DNA from: Wolfiporia cocos
Taxonomy: Eukaryota; Basidiomycota; Agaricomycetes; Polyporales; Phaeolaceae
Direction: 5' to 3'
NCBI GenBank assembly: GCA_029448655.1
Contig: JACCLO010000005.1
Span: forward strand, 1,240,001 to 1,304,000
DNA length: 64,000 bases
Shown here: in pieces, positions 10,900-22,723 of the stretch
Position numbering within the stretch: position 1 is the stretch's first letter
Layout: each line of letters starts with the position of its first letter
Notes under the pieces: model-generated
What the model was told of the DNA's origin: nothing
Database searches by the model: none
What the model saw: the letters and a program-made list of their open reading frames with translations, nothing else
Made by a program: the position numbers and the translations under genes

Positions 10900-13176
10900 A
10901 CAATGTAACTAATTTAGTTACACATTTTCAATTGTCGCTCCAAGTCTCTATCGACTGTACTAGTATCATGGACAAGCCCCATAGTTACTTCAGTAACTAG
11001 TTTCTTACCCTGTAAATACTCCATACGACTCGTTTTTAGATGTAAAAATCAGGAAACAACTCAAACACTGATATTCTCGTCGTATGCACCATCGTGTGAT
11101 GTACGAGAGGTATTAGTCTAGAGTCTATCCATAAAAAACGTAGTCCGAGTATATCCCAACTTTAGAAACATAAGTAGAAAAGACAAAAAATCCTTAAAAG
11201 CGACATACGTCGTTTTTCCTACACCGTTTCAGGGAAACAGAGATACATAAAGAAACATAATGAGAAACTATCCATTACGTAACACGGAAAATACCTAAAC
11301 ACCGAATTTACCCGTTGCAAACCCTGACAAGGGTTCATGGAAATCAAAATGATGACATTCAAGATGGCACGAAAGCGTCAAGACCTTTTTCTTTACAGAA
11401 AGGCGCTATACAAAATCTGGGTTCTTTTTACAGATTCTAATTGAATCTTCCTGACAAGGAACGATCGAACCACACAGAAAATTGTACACATAAAACCCAC
11501 ACCTCAGAAGCATCCACTATAGTCGTACCGGCACAACTTATAGATAAACATTACACAATCGAGGAGGCTTCCAACCACATCGTATAACAATGGCGCAATA
11601 CCAGGAGAAACTAACGACATACGATACCTCACCGACACTTCCAACGTCACCAATGCCCCACCGTGTATAAATACGGGCATCACCATTATTCCAACAACCG
11701 CCTTACGAACGGGAGGAGGAATTTTACAACCTATGCGTAACACATCGGAACGACTAGCAATAGTCCGTAGAAGGGCTGCCAAACCCGACTCACACATTCC
11801 AACTTCAGATCGCCATCTGACATACAAAATCGGCAATCATACGATCGACCTCATTCGTTGCGAAGAGGAGGATATACATTCGATCAAGTACCCTACGGGA
11901 TCATACCTTACGCACGACGCTTACACGTCAGTCCCCACGGTCAATTAAATGCAACAAACCTAAATCGCGCCTACGATTCATCGAACCTGAGAAATTCGAT
12001 TTGAAATCATAAAAGCCAATACGCCCAGTTTTCACCTAAGTCGAAGTTACAACCCTCTTCCAAAGGGATCCGTTAACACGGAAAGTAACCATATAAAACC
12101 GACAGCCCACTACTACATCCTTGGAAAGACAAGTAGTAGACATAGGAAAACACACGCTTTTAGGGGTCTTAGGACCAAAACCAACCCTTAGGCTGACTGA
12201 CAAGTCACGATTTTAATGGCGAAAGACCAGTATACTAATAGGAATCAAAGCCCAACGTACTCGAGGAAATAGAGACGAGTACCTATCTCATACCAACCAC
12301 GTCGACTACGCTTTAGGCAAGCTACACCATAGACCAAAATGTCTATAAACTTCTATCCAGTCGTTGACAACGGGTAAACAAGCCCAGCTCAAAACCTCTG
12401 CAATGCGGGGTGACCAGCGACAACATCCAAGTCCAACTAAGACTATAAACTATCAGTAGCCACCAACAAGCTTATAGCTATATCCCTCAACCCTTTGGCA
12501 AGGAGATACCAGGAACCATAGCTAAATCGACACCACTCAGCTGAAAAGCAACCAATACTCTAGCCCGACACATCCAGTGTATCGCAAGGACGTAAAGTTC
12601 CATGTTCTATCACTTCGAAGAACATCATCGCATCATATACTCGCCGTAGCGACTTATGGAACCCCTTGCAAATCTACAACCGATACAACACAGGACTATC
12701 GACTCTAGTAGAGTAACCAACTCGTATATCCTTTCCTTAACAGGAGGGACCACATACGTACTACGAGTAACCAGAGAAACATTACCGACATTCTCTCTGT
12801 CGACCTAAGACACAAAGGTCTTCACATGTACAAGCACGAGCAGCAGTACAAGGCATATTATCCAGGATCCCAATGGCGAAAATCCAGTATACTAAGGGGT
12901 GATCCAGCCTACACACATAACAAAGTCCTGATAAGGACGGGACATAGGAATGACACAGGAAACCAATGACACAGTAGTAGCCTAACGGCACAATTTTAAA
13001 AACTACTCCACCCAACTCTTCGAAACAAAGTCCATCACATGCACATTCAGGTGACATATTCTACCAGGAAACTGGAGTTGCCAGCATCTTCGATACTTCA
13101 AAAGAGGGCCTAAGCAAAATCTAACTCTTCAATGAGCTCTAGTACAAGGCTTCCCTTCATCGAGGACGATGAATCT
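10900..13176. other. Internal non-coding part of the family A element
   Basis: AT-richer DNA with stops in all frames; the longest frame is about 110 codons and looks random. A short motif (aatggcgaaa..ccagtatactaa) occurs twice, near 12217 and 12872, hinting at an internal duplication. The last 60 bases before the 3' LTR could be read as an acidic tail (FIEDDESEKG), possibly the end of a lost ORF. Confidence 0.4.
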
Positions 13177-13189
13177 GAGAAGGGGGTAA
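13177..13189 (+). promoter_or_regulatory. Polypurine tract of the family A element
   Basis: The purine run gagaagggggtaa lies immediately before the 3' LTR start at 13190, where plus-strand DNA synthesis would be primed. Confidence 0.75.
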
Positions 13190-14053
13190 TGTCACAGATT
13201 ATATCTGTTTCCTACAATTTCCTTGCTATTTCTAGCAATTTATCCCATTTGTTAGCTCAATATCAATGCTTTACGCTAGTTGACGCCCTACGGCCTCATC
13301 TAGCACGTGACCTTATCTTATCTAGGATAGTATCTTATCTCTGTAGTTACATCTCATCTTATCTCGTAGTAACACACACATCTTATCTAAAGTACGCGCA
13401 TTCATAAGTCACGTGCTCCCAAACAGTATTTCGGGTATATCTCTTGATAGAGTAGCCCAGACCGCTTAGTAAGCTGGTCATGTACTCATGACTAAAGGAC
13501 GGACCCTTTTGTCTACTTAGATCACATGATCTAGTCCAGTACCTTATCAAGCACATAGTCATCACACAAGACATACCCCGGTCGGTGTATGAGTCACTCA
13601 TCACATGTCTAAGACCAACCAATCATGCAGCGACCATTACTGGTCGTTAATCACATGCATCTCCCCGGCTCTATGCCAAGCGACCCTATTGGTCGCTATT
13701 ATCTATCACATGTATCTATGCCAGTATCATTAGTCCTGCCGTAGTACCAAGGGTCCTAGCCCTTACATGTATATATACCGTACTCTGAGTCGCTTAGGAC
13801 TCAGACTAGTTAATTTAGACGTTTACTCTTATTACCCCCCTTTGTAGTACCTGCAAAGGTTTACTTAGGTTTTCACTGCTATACTTAAGCCCTAGCAAGG
13901 CCCAATCAGTACCTCAACTATACTTGCTTAGACTCTCTAGTCTTTGGTCCTAATAACAGACCATTGACCCTATCACTGAGCCGCCTTCTTGCCTATTACC
14001 AGCATACCAGCTTCTAGCAAGACCCTTAGGCATATCAAGTTAGTTCTGTGTCA
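13190..14053 (+). repeat. 3' LTR of the non-autonomous family A element
   Basis: 864 bp from TGTCACAG to TTCTGTGTCA, colinear with the solo LTR at 6204-7617 once the nested insertion is removed. It carries the same TATATATA and TCTGAGTC/GACTCAGA stem-loop. Followed by the target duplication ACCTC. Confidence 0.92.
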
Positions 14054-14582
14054 ACCTCGGTTGGCCTTTTGGTGCGGCGCTGACATTCTTATGGCAATTG
14101 CGGCGACGGCGCTATTGCGTACTCTGACTGCATCACCGCGGGCTGCAAGCTCGAGATCATTGGGGTCCGGGTACTGGATTCCCATCATATGCCACCTTAA
14201 CTGACCGTGCGTGAAACTATTGCATTACATAATATCTATCCACAGCACTTTTCTGGCAGTTCCCCTTCTACTTTATTTAGATCACTTACCACATCATGTA
14301 AGGCTCCTTCGCTTCTTGAACATTCAGATATTCTAAGTGGGCTGACGCACGTTTCGCTCATCTCCGTGCATTTTGGAAGAGTTGGCCTAGCTATTGGGTT
14401 AAGCGGCGCAGCACTACTCTTACGTCGGCAAAGTTTGGAGGTCACCCGTAAGCGCGCAAGCACATCAGCAAAAGGCGAAATAGTAGATAAGCATAGATAA
14501 GCATCGTCAGACTGGTAAACGTTGTCAGACTGGTTTAGGCCGATAAAATATGTTTTGTATTTTGACACCTTGGAAAATATCG

Positions 14583-14730
14583 GGGCATCTGGTAAATAGT
14601 TGCAAAGTCACGGGTGGCATCTGGTGAATACTTGAAAACTCGTAGAGGCATCTGGTGAATTGTTGCACAGTTGCAGAGGCATATGGTGAATTGTTGCACA
14701 GTTGCAGAGGCATCTGGTGAAAGAGCCACC
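14583..14730. repeat. 31-bp minisatellite, about 4.5 units
   Basis: Units begin ggcatctggtgaat and continue tgttgcacagttgcaga; units three and four differ at one base, the earlier ones are more diverged, and the last is cut short. No spacers, so not CRISPR. Confidence 0.8.
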
Positions 14731-15738
14731 AGTTGCCAGGCCTGCTGATCTACCATGGGGCAGACAGTGTTCACTCAGACATTATATTGGGACAAATTGC
14801 CCAGACTGATGATATATCCGGGGCACTCAAGGTACGTCAGAATTTATTTATTGCACGTGATTACATAATGAGTACTACGAATGGCACAGAAAGAGCGAAA
14901 ACGCTGGATATTCGGGGAATAGAAGCAGGGTGGCGCCAGCGCACGTTAGGGAGCCAGTATGGAGTGGCTGGTACATGTAGCACAACGCACAGTTCCTACA
15001 CAGGGCGGGTTAGTAATTAAATGATCGAGGATTGGATGCATATACCAAAGATGCAACAGGAAGTCCGTGGCTGGTTAGCTGAAGCAAAGGCAGCATCTGT
15101 GAGTTATCAGACTGCTGCCTAGATAGAAAAGATTGCACAGGACTTACTGATCCAAGAGCAGTGGCGGGACATGCAGACACAAAGCGGCGGCGGCATGCAG
15201 CGACTTCTGGCACATACGGCGAGAGCGGGCGCCTATTCATATGTAATGCGCCACGGGTGACATCAGTGGATGTGGCGGAGACGTCGCATGACATCACGGG
15301 CAGCAGCAGAGGGCACGCAGGGAACCAACGCACATTGTGGCGGTGGCAACGACAAGGACGGCGATGCAGCGTGCAGCGACTGATGGGCGGGGCGAGGGCG
15401 GAAGCGAACGTGGGGGCGGTGACAAGAAGGACGACGGGGTTGACGGGTCCTGACAGCACCATGCGGGTAGTGGAGGAGGTCCTTGTTGATGGGCAGGGAG
15501 CATCCATGATGGTCACAGAGGCGTGACGGGAGTGTCCATGGTCATTACAGTGGCGTGGAGGAGTGTCACCTGTGTGAGCATGAAGGGGTATCAGGAAGAA
15601 GTGAGGCGGCACGGACCTGCAAAAGCAGGACAAGGAAGTCAATGCGCTCTGCGTGATGGTACAATCGGAGTTGCACATTGATCGGAGTCAATAGTGCACC
15701 AAGGCGGAAATGGCGGGTGCAGCGGGAGTCGGGGGGCT

Positions 15739-16031
15739 GATAATCGGGGCGGTACGGGCAGATGAGTCACCGTTAGTATAAAATGGGATGGATTGTACGT
15801 ACCTACGCCGTGCGTTTGTAACCCATCCAGACGAAGTCCCTGGAGTCCGAAAGGGAGCACGTAGCCTCACGAGTGGGTGCCTTCCCATGAATTTCGAAAT
15901 GATAATTGGGGCGGTATGGGCAGATGAGTCACCGTTAGCATAGAAGGGGATTGTACGTACCTATGCCGTGCATTTGAACCTATCCAGACGAAGTCTGAAA
16001 TGGAGCACGTAGCCTCACAAGCAGATGCCTA
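15739..16031. repeat. Tandem duplication of about 150 bp
   Basis: The block starting gataatcggggcggtacgg (15739) is repeated with changes from about 15901 (gataattggggcggtatgg); both contain gcagatgagtcaccgttag and gagcacgtagcctcac. Confidence 0.8.
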
Positions 16032-16653
16032 CCCGTTAGATTACTGAGAGAAAGTGCAGGGGAAAAGATGAACAAGAGCACATCGACGAGAGCCAGTAGA
16101 TAAGAGTGACACATTGAAGAGCCGACCAAAATATGACAGAACCTAAACTAGTGATTGAAGGATGACTACAGTACTATCACTCGATTGGGTAATGAAGTTA
16201 CCATAAAAGCTCAGTGGCTGCTGCAAGTTCACGTCACGGGTCCAATATGACATCATTAATGTGCAACCACTCAAACACCATCTTGCCGCCTCATCTGGAT
16301 GCTTCGTGAGGGCCCTGCTACTAGAATTCCAAATTTCCAAGGCTTATATCGTCTCGTTACAATATCCTTGTGCTATATTGTGCATGCTGTAATATAATAT
16401 AGCATTCCTAACATTATGTATGCCATTTATTTTACACATCGTAATTCTACATGATGGTTCCGAGGCCTCTAGGTGCGCGCCACATTGTGTGGCATATGCC
16501 ACAGGTTACAGTATATCTACATAGGTAAGCTGCGACTGCTCCTTGCAATTCATATGCCAGCCTGACTACCAAACGACAATTCTATACCAGTCTGATGATT
16601 AGTTTACCAGTCTGGTGATTAATTCCCAGTCACACATTGAGTTTGACTGACGC

Positions 16654-16708
16654 TGATAAGATACCTTCAGAGTGGCGATTGAATGCCACTCTGCTGTCAA
16701 TCTTATCA
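16654..16708. repeat. Imperfect hairpin
   Basis: TGATAAGAT (16654) pairs with ATCTTATCA (16700-16708), and CAGAGTGGC with GCCACTCTG, around a short ATTGAAT-type loop. The loop resembles the GTTGAA loop of hairpins inside the alpha and beta LTRs. Confidence 0.6.
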
Positions 16709-16889
16709 GTGCTTATCTACAGAGATCAGATCCTTCCCCGATTGGCAAGTACCTCCAGCACAGATAAATCACCTCCAGCACTGGTAAGTCGTCTCGCGTT
16801 TTGCTGATGTACGATCTCCGAGCCTCCATATATATAATAAGCCGGGGACTGTCTGCGTACCGAGCCCGACCTACTGAGATAGCACGACC

Positions 16890-17759
16890 ATGGCCCTGCA
16901 GCCGTCCCTCCGCCTCCGCCCGCTCATTATCGCCGGCAGCCCACACGCGCCGCACACCCTCGACATCTTCCGTATGTTTCCTCCCTCGTCTCGTCCCAGC
17001 TCGACAGCGTTCATGTCTCCGATTCTGACCCAATGCAGTCGACTATGTCTGCCCATACTCGGCCAAGATCGCGTTCGTGATCGACAGCGTCCTCATCCCG
17101 CTCCTTAGCGCGGGCGGCCCGTACGACGGAAAGGTCAAGGTGATCTTCCGCCCTCAGGTGCAGCCATGGCACGCGAGCTCGACATTAGTGCACGAGGCGG
17201 GGCTCGCGGTGCGTCCGTCCTCTTCTTCGCGTCTCCCATACAGATGGAGCTGACCGAGTGCCGGGACGCGCTAGGTCGCCCGCGTCGCCCCCGAGAGTTT
17301 CTGGAAGTTCTCCCTCGCGGTATATGCGCTTCTCCGCACACTCAGATAGGTGCTGACGCGCGCGCAGCTCTTCAAGCGGCAGGGCGAGTACTTCGACATC
17401 CCGACCTCGACGCAGACGCCGCTCCAGATCCGTGCCAACCTCGCCGCGCTCGCAGCTGAGACGATTGGTGCGGGCCCCGCAGGCGCGTTTGCGGAGCTTC
17501 TGACGCTCAAGTCGAGCCCGAACGGAGGCGTCGACGTCACAGACGATCTCAAGTACACCGGTGTGTCCTCAACAGTACTGGATAGCAGTACTGAATGGCA
17601 GCGATGCTCATGGTGACTATTACAGTCAAATTTGCGCGGCAGAACAGCATCCACGTCTCGCCGACTGTGCTCTTAGACGGGCTCGTACAGAACGAGATCT
17701 CGAGCTCGTGGGGCGAGAAGGAGTGGACTGAGTACTTGAGCAAGAAGGTCGTCGTCTGA
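16890..17759 (+). CDS. Thioredoxin/DsbA-fold protein with a CPYS motif, five exons
   Basis: Joining 16890-16971, 17039-17208, 17275-17319, 17368-17560 and 17626-17759 gives an unbroken frame of 207 residues, with GT-AG introns of 48-67 bases. The order of features is an N-terminal LIIAGSPHAPHTLDIF strand, the active-site-like motif DYVCPYSAKIAF near residue 30, a central helical region with FWKFSLALF, and a C-terminal SPTVLLDGLVQNEISSSWGEKEW. The cis-Pro-like SPT plus CPYS place it among DsbA-fold thioredoxin-like proteins. The second Cys of CxxC is Ser, so a full dithiol cycle is unlikely and a glutathione S-transferase-like or binding role is possible. It is the cleanest intact host gene in the window. 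Substrate and location are unknown. Confidence 0.85.
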
Positions 17760-18129
17760 ACGCACCGTCAATCCCATCGTACAAGATGCGTCGCTGTAAG
17801 ATAGCAGCCTGAGTCGCCATACTATATTGATACATGCCGTGCCGACTTGATCTCCGTGTTGGAACACTAGTGCCTAATGGGCATCACGCCTGGTCAAGAC
17901 AGTGCTCAATGCGACCCGTGGACGATAAAGTGCTCGGGGGACTTTCTTATACGTGATTGGTCTTAATTACTGAAACGGCTTTGTCGTGGAAGTATAGCCG
18001 CAACCCGTCTAAGTGAAGCATACTGCATGTCCATCATCAATTATGCATATAGTCGACGATGTACTGACACATAGACCTGCTTATGCTCAGTCGCGATGCG
18101 TCGTATCTACTCAATCATCATAGTGCACC
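17760..18129. other. Gene-free stretch after the thioredoxin-like gene
   Basis: About 370 bases with no supported coding sequence; presumably the 3' flank of the upstream gene. Confidence 0.4.
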
Positions 18130-18635
18130 CTGGCGGGGATCTGAGCCTGAGGGGCCTGTTGACAACTGTAGCGAGCGACCATCATCACTTCGATGGCACT
18201 CAGGATAGTCCCGCGTTAAAGGCCCAGAATGTGCGCCCTGATATGCGACCCAACATCTGGACGGTGACAAGACGCGAGAAGACTCGACCGAGGAGCGACT
18301 CGTTTCTGTTTTCACGTGTCCAATTCGAAACTCTCGTATTTCGCCTGCTTACCTCAAGTGGTTGCGAGCATCTAGCCTGATCACAGGCTTCCGTGAGTCA
18401 TTTCACGAAGAGGGATTGTCTCACTTACAACGCGAGAAACGAGTTCACGTAGACTTGATTGACAATGAACCAAATAACCTGGCATTAATGAGCTTATGTC
18501 TTGGAATTTAGCATAAACATACTGTGAGGTTGAGCCGTCACATTCGGTCACATTCGAGAAGACATTGCCACTCACAGCGGCCATCTGAAAAAGTTGAATC
18601 GCCCTATTGGTGGCAATATGTGAGATCTCCCAGTG
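18130..18635 (-). pseudogene. DUF6534-type gene fragment, copy 3 (C-terminal part)
   Basis: Read on the minus strand this matches the C-terminal exons of the copies at 48860-49400 and 7870-8290. It shows the ISHI.TNRAIQLFQMAA exon near 18570-18630, a stretch corresponding to the VYVNS exon near 18440, and a decayed LNARNHLR near 18365. The N-terminal half is absent, so this is a truncated copy. Orientation matches the copy at 48860-51049. Confidence 0.65.
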
Positions 18636-18639
18636 AAAG

Positions 18640-20354
18640 TACCTCGTATCAGATCCTATCAGTAGCTACCCGATATGATCTGATACTAAAGTTGGACTCT
18701 TCATAGAATTCGCTATTTTTCTAGGCGCCCGGTAGTATACTAGAAGCCACTGTAACGTACCGCAAGCTAGCAGGATAGCATTCCAATATGCTACTAATTA
18801 CCAGAAAATACTCGACAGCCCTGTCTGAAAATGTAGCGACTATCCCAAGATACTCGAACATATCAATATGCAGAGGCTCACTCAATCAGAGCATACTCGT
18901 CCATATCAGACCTCATTTTTTAATTGCTTTAATCTATCAACAGCTACCAGAAAATACCAAAAATCCACCAAATCCCATCTTCTGAGTCTATCAGAGGATT
19001 TGCGAAACCATCTGCATCCACGTTTTGCACCGTACCAGAAAATATACGAACCTATCCTCAGAGCACTTGAGCACGTCGAAGAGAATTTGCAAATCTATCA
19101 GGGCGATCCTATGTGTATATCAGGATCTACTCGAGTTCATCGCTCTGGAAAGTATGTGACTCACTTAAAAAAAGGTGCACATATGTTGGAAGTCGACGCG
19201 CTCGGCGCGTGATGGTGCGATCAGAGTTGCGCATCGATCGGAGTCAATAGCACGCCAAGGCGGAAATGGCGGGCGCGGCGGGAAGCCTGTTGTGCTATTG
19301 GAAAGAAAGCGCACATTCTCGACGTTCCGTGCATTTTGGAAAGGGAGTGGGTGAGGTGACCGTAAAGTTGAGCATGCCCCCTTGCGGAAGTGCGAGCACA
19401 TGCTTAAACGTGCCTCGCCAAGCAGGCGGCGAAGCGGATAAAGAAGAAGAAGAAGCGTCATCTTGGGGCACATGCAAGAATGGGGGATGTACGCACCTCT
19501 GCAGTCTGTATCTACAGACGGAAATTATCAGAGACAAGTGCTGGGCATGCATATACTCACTAAACCTTGTTTCCTTCGCCACGATCTGCTTGAAGAAACC
19601 AATCTCCTCTATTATCACCTTACCAGAGCTGCATATACCTTGGGGGATGGTGGGAGTGTGAGGTAGAGATAAGAAAAATAGACGGACGACTCGAGACAGG
19701 AATACTTGTACTATGACGCAATTGAGTGACCAACTCACGTGAGTGCTTGGACTTGCTGCTTGCGATGAAGTCGAAGTCCAAATTGCTGCCCACAAGACAC
19801 TTGTTGACTTGATGTCGACTTGCAGTTTTGCGACTGGACGTCTGCTCGAGATGCGCAGACGCGACTTCTATTAGTTGAGTATATTTTTAATATATTAACT
19901 AGTATGTATGAGTATGACAAAAGTCTTGGCATCGGTGATCTGACCCCCCAGACTCTTGGCATTTAGCTTTCGGCAGCTTCTGGTATAAATGGCTATCTCA
20001 ATATTTTTTTGATATTTACTAGTATTTACTGATACACTAAGGATATGACGGCTTTTCACTGGGTGTGAGACCTTGTCCAGTGTAACGCCGGTATGGTTGC
20101 ATACGTTGTCAAAACTCGGGCCCCACCATCGCATGCGACGACAATGGCTATTCATATGTGATTAATATTCGCGGACTCAACTTGAATGGTGCTATCAATG
20201 TTTCAGTTCGCGGGCGGACTCGGTGGATGATTTATCTGATCTCAAATTGTATCACAGCCAAAATTGGACCCACAAACCGGCGTGTGCGCCCGCCGCACTG
20301 CTTATATACATGTACAGGTAACCAGGGGCCATCGCAAAAATGTAACGACGTCTC
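18640..20354. other. Dispersed repeats and unclassified DNA, no gene
   Basis: 19209-19275 matches 15658-15719. 19706-19800 matches 46253-46310 (ctatgacgcaat...gtgcttggac). 19906-20070 matches 48330-48490 (gtcttggcatcggt, ggtataaatgg). The 166-codon minus-strand frame at 19295-19795 crosses these repeats and looks accidental. Confidence 0.45.
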
Positions 20355-20359
20355 CTCGT

Positions 20360-21070
20360 TGTTACGGGTCGAATACCTGTTCGTATATTCAAGTCGTGAA
20401 TATAGATCGTTCTTCTGCACGTATGCACGTCGCCGTATGCAAGGCAAATACTCATTAGATGCCTTCAAGCCCTAGGTGAAGTTCCTATGGGGATCGTTTA
20501 ATATCCAATACGCGTTAGAGGATATAATCTGTTCAGGTGCGAGTCTGATAGAATATAAGACTCGCCTAAGTCCGAGAAGTCAATGTGCACTTCGAGGACT
20601 TAGTTGTTCAGTTGCTCAAGCGAGAAATACTGAGCGTAGTTTCCTACGTTTGAGAACGAGTATAAGACTTCTTGTTTGTACAACAAGGTCGAGCTGAAGA
20701 GCTTCAACGGTAAGTACATGAGTTTATATACTATGCTAGATTTTAGGGGTCAAGTCCATCCCAGATGTCACCACTACTATCTACGCTATAGTACCAAACA
20801 TTTGATAAGTATGTAGTGATATATCCAAAACAATAGATAGGAATGTTGATGGCGGTTGAATGCCATCTGTCAGCTAATAGATGATGAAGATGAAACAGTG
20901 ACAGAGTTGGATCTGTCAATGGTGAAACGCGCCCTATGCACTAGTACAACTGGGGATGCACCCAGTAGAGCCACGAGTAGCCAGGGGGTTGGTTGTGCAA
21001 CAAGTCCCTGTATTGTATTCGCCCGGTGGTGAGTTCTGCCAGTGTTCGAAAAATAGAAATAACCGTAACA
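20360..21070 (-). repeat. Alpha-family LTR at a rearranged junction
   Basis: TGTTACGGG...CCGTAACA, about 711 bp, minus orientation. The flanks are CTCGT on the left and GTCTG on the right, so no target duplication. The right flank is beta-b ORF3, which should continue on the left but does not. The LTR thus marks a deletion or ectopic recombination endpoint. Confidence 0.8.
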
Positions 21071-21164
21071 GTCTGTTCGAGTTGGACGAGTCGTTCCGTG
21101 ATGTCCTGATAGTCGTCGAAGATGGCGGTGAGCTCCTGTATGAGTCAAATTGATCGGTCCAGGG
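21071..21164 (-). pseudogene. Fragment of beta-b ORF3
   Basis: About 94 bases matching beta-a ORF3 at 22565-22650. It ends at CAGGG, which is the target duplication of the inserted beta-a element; the other half of this ORF3 is at 37704-37897. Confidence 0.75.
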
Positions 21165-21706
21165 TGTTACGGATCGAATATCCGTTCAACGCAAAATAAC
21201 CAAGTCGAGTTACTCAGCGTATCGAGTAGCGCACTACTCGTCGGACTCCTCTGAGTCAGAGCGTCGATATACAAGCTGCAGACTTAATTGCTTAAGCCTT
21301 TGAGAACGAGTATAAGATCCTTGAATTCAACAAGGTCGAGCTGAGGGACTCGACCGATATTTACATCAGGTTATATACTGCGATCCGTTAATCGGGGTCA
21401 TAGTGTCTTTGGTACTACTACTATTAAGTCCGTCGGGCTAACGATATAAGTAATAAAGGAGAAGTGTTGCGGTTGAGCAAAACAAGGGATGAAACACGGA
21501 ACTACTGTGGTTGGACACAGAATATCAGCTAGAACGAGATGCGGACACAGAGAGTGGGCATAGGGTTGTTATACATGAAACAGGGCCTACGGTTGAGCGG
21601 AGGCCCCCTAGAAATAGAGCGCTGGGTACAGCGGTTGAACGCTAAGTCCTCATACACGGTGAGGCGTCAAACGGAATATTTGAGTGTACCTGGTAAAATC
21701 GTAACA
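21165..21706 (-). repeat. 3' LTR of beta-a
   Basis: 542 bp, TGTTACGGATCG to AAATCGTAACA on the plus strand, same length as the partner LTR at 37898-38439. The adjoining minus-strand sequence GAGGGGGGGGTGA is the polypurine tract. Confidence 0.92.
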
Positions 21707-21751
21707 TCACCCCCCCCTCAAGCCTTCATCGCCCTCGATGAAATACAAGCT

Positions 21752-22723
21752 TCACGGCCACTCAGAGGGCCTCCGGGTCGGGGTCGTTGTATCCCGCATC
21801 TGTATCGGGGAGCGGAGGCATCGGAGGGGGGATCCATACCTGATATAAGGCGCACTCGCCGACGCAATGTCCTGGCTGCGTGACTCTGCAGGTGGGGCAT
21901 CTGTAATCGGGACAGTCGAGGACCCAATGCCAGGGGCTACCACATCGACGACAGGGCTCTTCGGCGGATGGTCGAGGTGGCGAGCGGGCTGAGGGGACGG
22001 CGCGAAGATATTCTCCTGATTCGTACCGCTGGTGGTGGTGATGGGCCCAGAGACGCTGTCGGAGCCAGGTAGGCAGCTGGTAAAGGGATTCGTCCCATCC
22101 GTCCCTCCCTCGCTCCCACTCCTCCCGGGTAATGATCTCAACTGATGGAGATCTGTTGCTAACTCCGTCGCTAGCAGCTCCAGAGGTCGGCGAGGGGGGA
22201 GCCCCACAATCACCCGCCCTCTCTCGAACTGGGCATCGTTCATCGTCTCGTGGATGCGGAGGAGGGCGCGCTGATTCTCGAGGTCGAGGTCCTGCGGGGG
22301 CGGTCGGTACGGCAGCGTCGCGAGGTACCACATGACTGTATTCCATAAAATCGAATGGTTCTGCAATTCGATCCAGCTCGCCGTCGTCGAGTAACCAGGG
22401 GGGCATGGCTGGGACAGGGCTTCGCATTCGTGGTAAGCGGGGCGGGCCCGCTTCGACTTCTGCGAACGCTCGCCGGATTCGCGATGGTGTCGACGCCCCG
22501 AGGTAGTCGATCCACTGACCGATGCACCGCCCAAGCCTCTGTCGCTGAAGGAGGGCTGTGCGCTCGAGTTGGACGATTCTCTCCGTGACGTCCTGGTACT
22601 GGTCGAATATGTCGGTGAGTTCCTGTACGAGTTCAAATCGATCGGTCCAGGGGGTCGCCTGCCCTCCGGGGGGAATGTCGGACCTGTGCCAGGTGAGTGC
22701 ATGTCTGATGCGGACGTGGGCAT
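21752..22723 (-). CDS. Pol-frame C-terminal extension overlapping ORF3 (beta-a)
   Basis: A 323-codon frame lies on top of ORF3, in phase with the upstream chromodomain frame and separated from it by a stop at 22886. It contains SILWNTVMWYLATLP and GLPPRRPLELLA, DLHQLRSLPGRSGSE. These align without gaps with the Pol C-terminal extension of alpha-1 near 34136-34385, about 30 identities in 83 residues by eye. In the same bases the ORF3 frames of the two families share almost nothing. This is why I list it as probable coding rather than a shadow. It is not known how it would be translated in beta-a; a frameshift, splice or reading through the stop are options. Confidence 0.55.
   Translation of the reverse strand: MPTSASDMHSPGTGPTFPPEGRRPPGPIDLNSYRNSPTYSTSTRTSRRESSNSSAQPSFSDRGLGGASVSGSTTSGRRHHRESGERSQKSKRARPAYHECEALSQPCPPGYSTTASWIELQNHSILWNTVMWYLATLPYRPPPQDLDLENQRALLRIHETMNDAQFERGRVIVGLPPRRPLELLATELATDLHQLRSLPGRSGSEGGTDGTNPFTSCLPGSDSVSGPITTTSGTNQENIFAPSPQPARHLDHPPKSPVVDVVAPGIGSSTVPITDAPPAESRSQDIASASAPYIRYGSPLRCLRSPIQMRDTTTPTRRPSEWP

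Larger units (their letters stand above)
9016..14053 (+). mobile_element. Non-autonomous LTR retrotransposon (family A), full length
   Basis: Two family A LTRs (9016-9894 and 13190-14053) enclose about 3.3 kb, and the whole is flanked by a perfect 5-bp target duplication ACCTC (9011-9015 and 14054-14058). A primer-binding site follows the 5' LTR (9896-9907) and a purine-rich tract (gagaagggggtaa) abuts the 3' LTR. The inside encodes no recognisable Gag, protease, reverse transcriptase or integrase; the only plausible frame is 123 codons at 10528. It therefore would depend on proteins from another element. The two LTRs are not alike throughout: a block of about 190 bp differs completely. Confidence 0.88.
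14059..16889. other. Repeat-bearing intergenic DNA, no gene supported
   Basis: Open frames here, including a 222-codon minus-strand one at 15010-15678, have no conserved motif and arise from GC-rich low-complexity DNA. The stretch holds a 31-bp tandem repeat (14583-14730), a 150-bp tandem duplication (15739-16031), a hairpin (16654-16708) and a segment near 15658-15719 that recurs at 19209-19275. Confidence 0.45.

Noticed and set aside
14583..14730. Possible CRISPR-like array
   Set aside because: Units follow each other without spacers and vary along their length; a minisatellite in a eukaryote.
15010..15678. 222-codon minus-strand frame
   Set aside because: No conserved motif, odd Cys/His/Arg-rich composition, overlaps GC-rich repeats; looks like a chance frame.
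19295..19795. 166-codon minus-strand frame
   Set aside because: Spans segments that recur as non-coding repeats at 15.7 and 46.3 kb.
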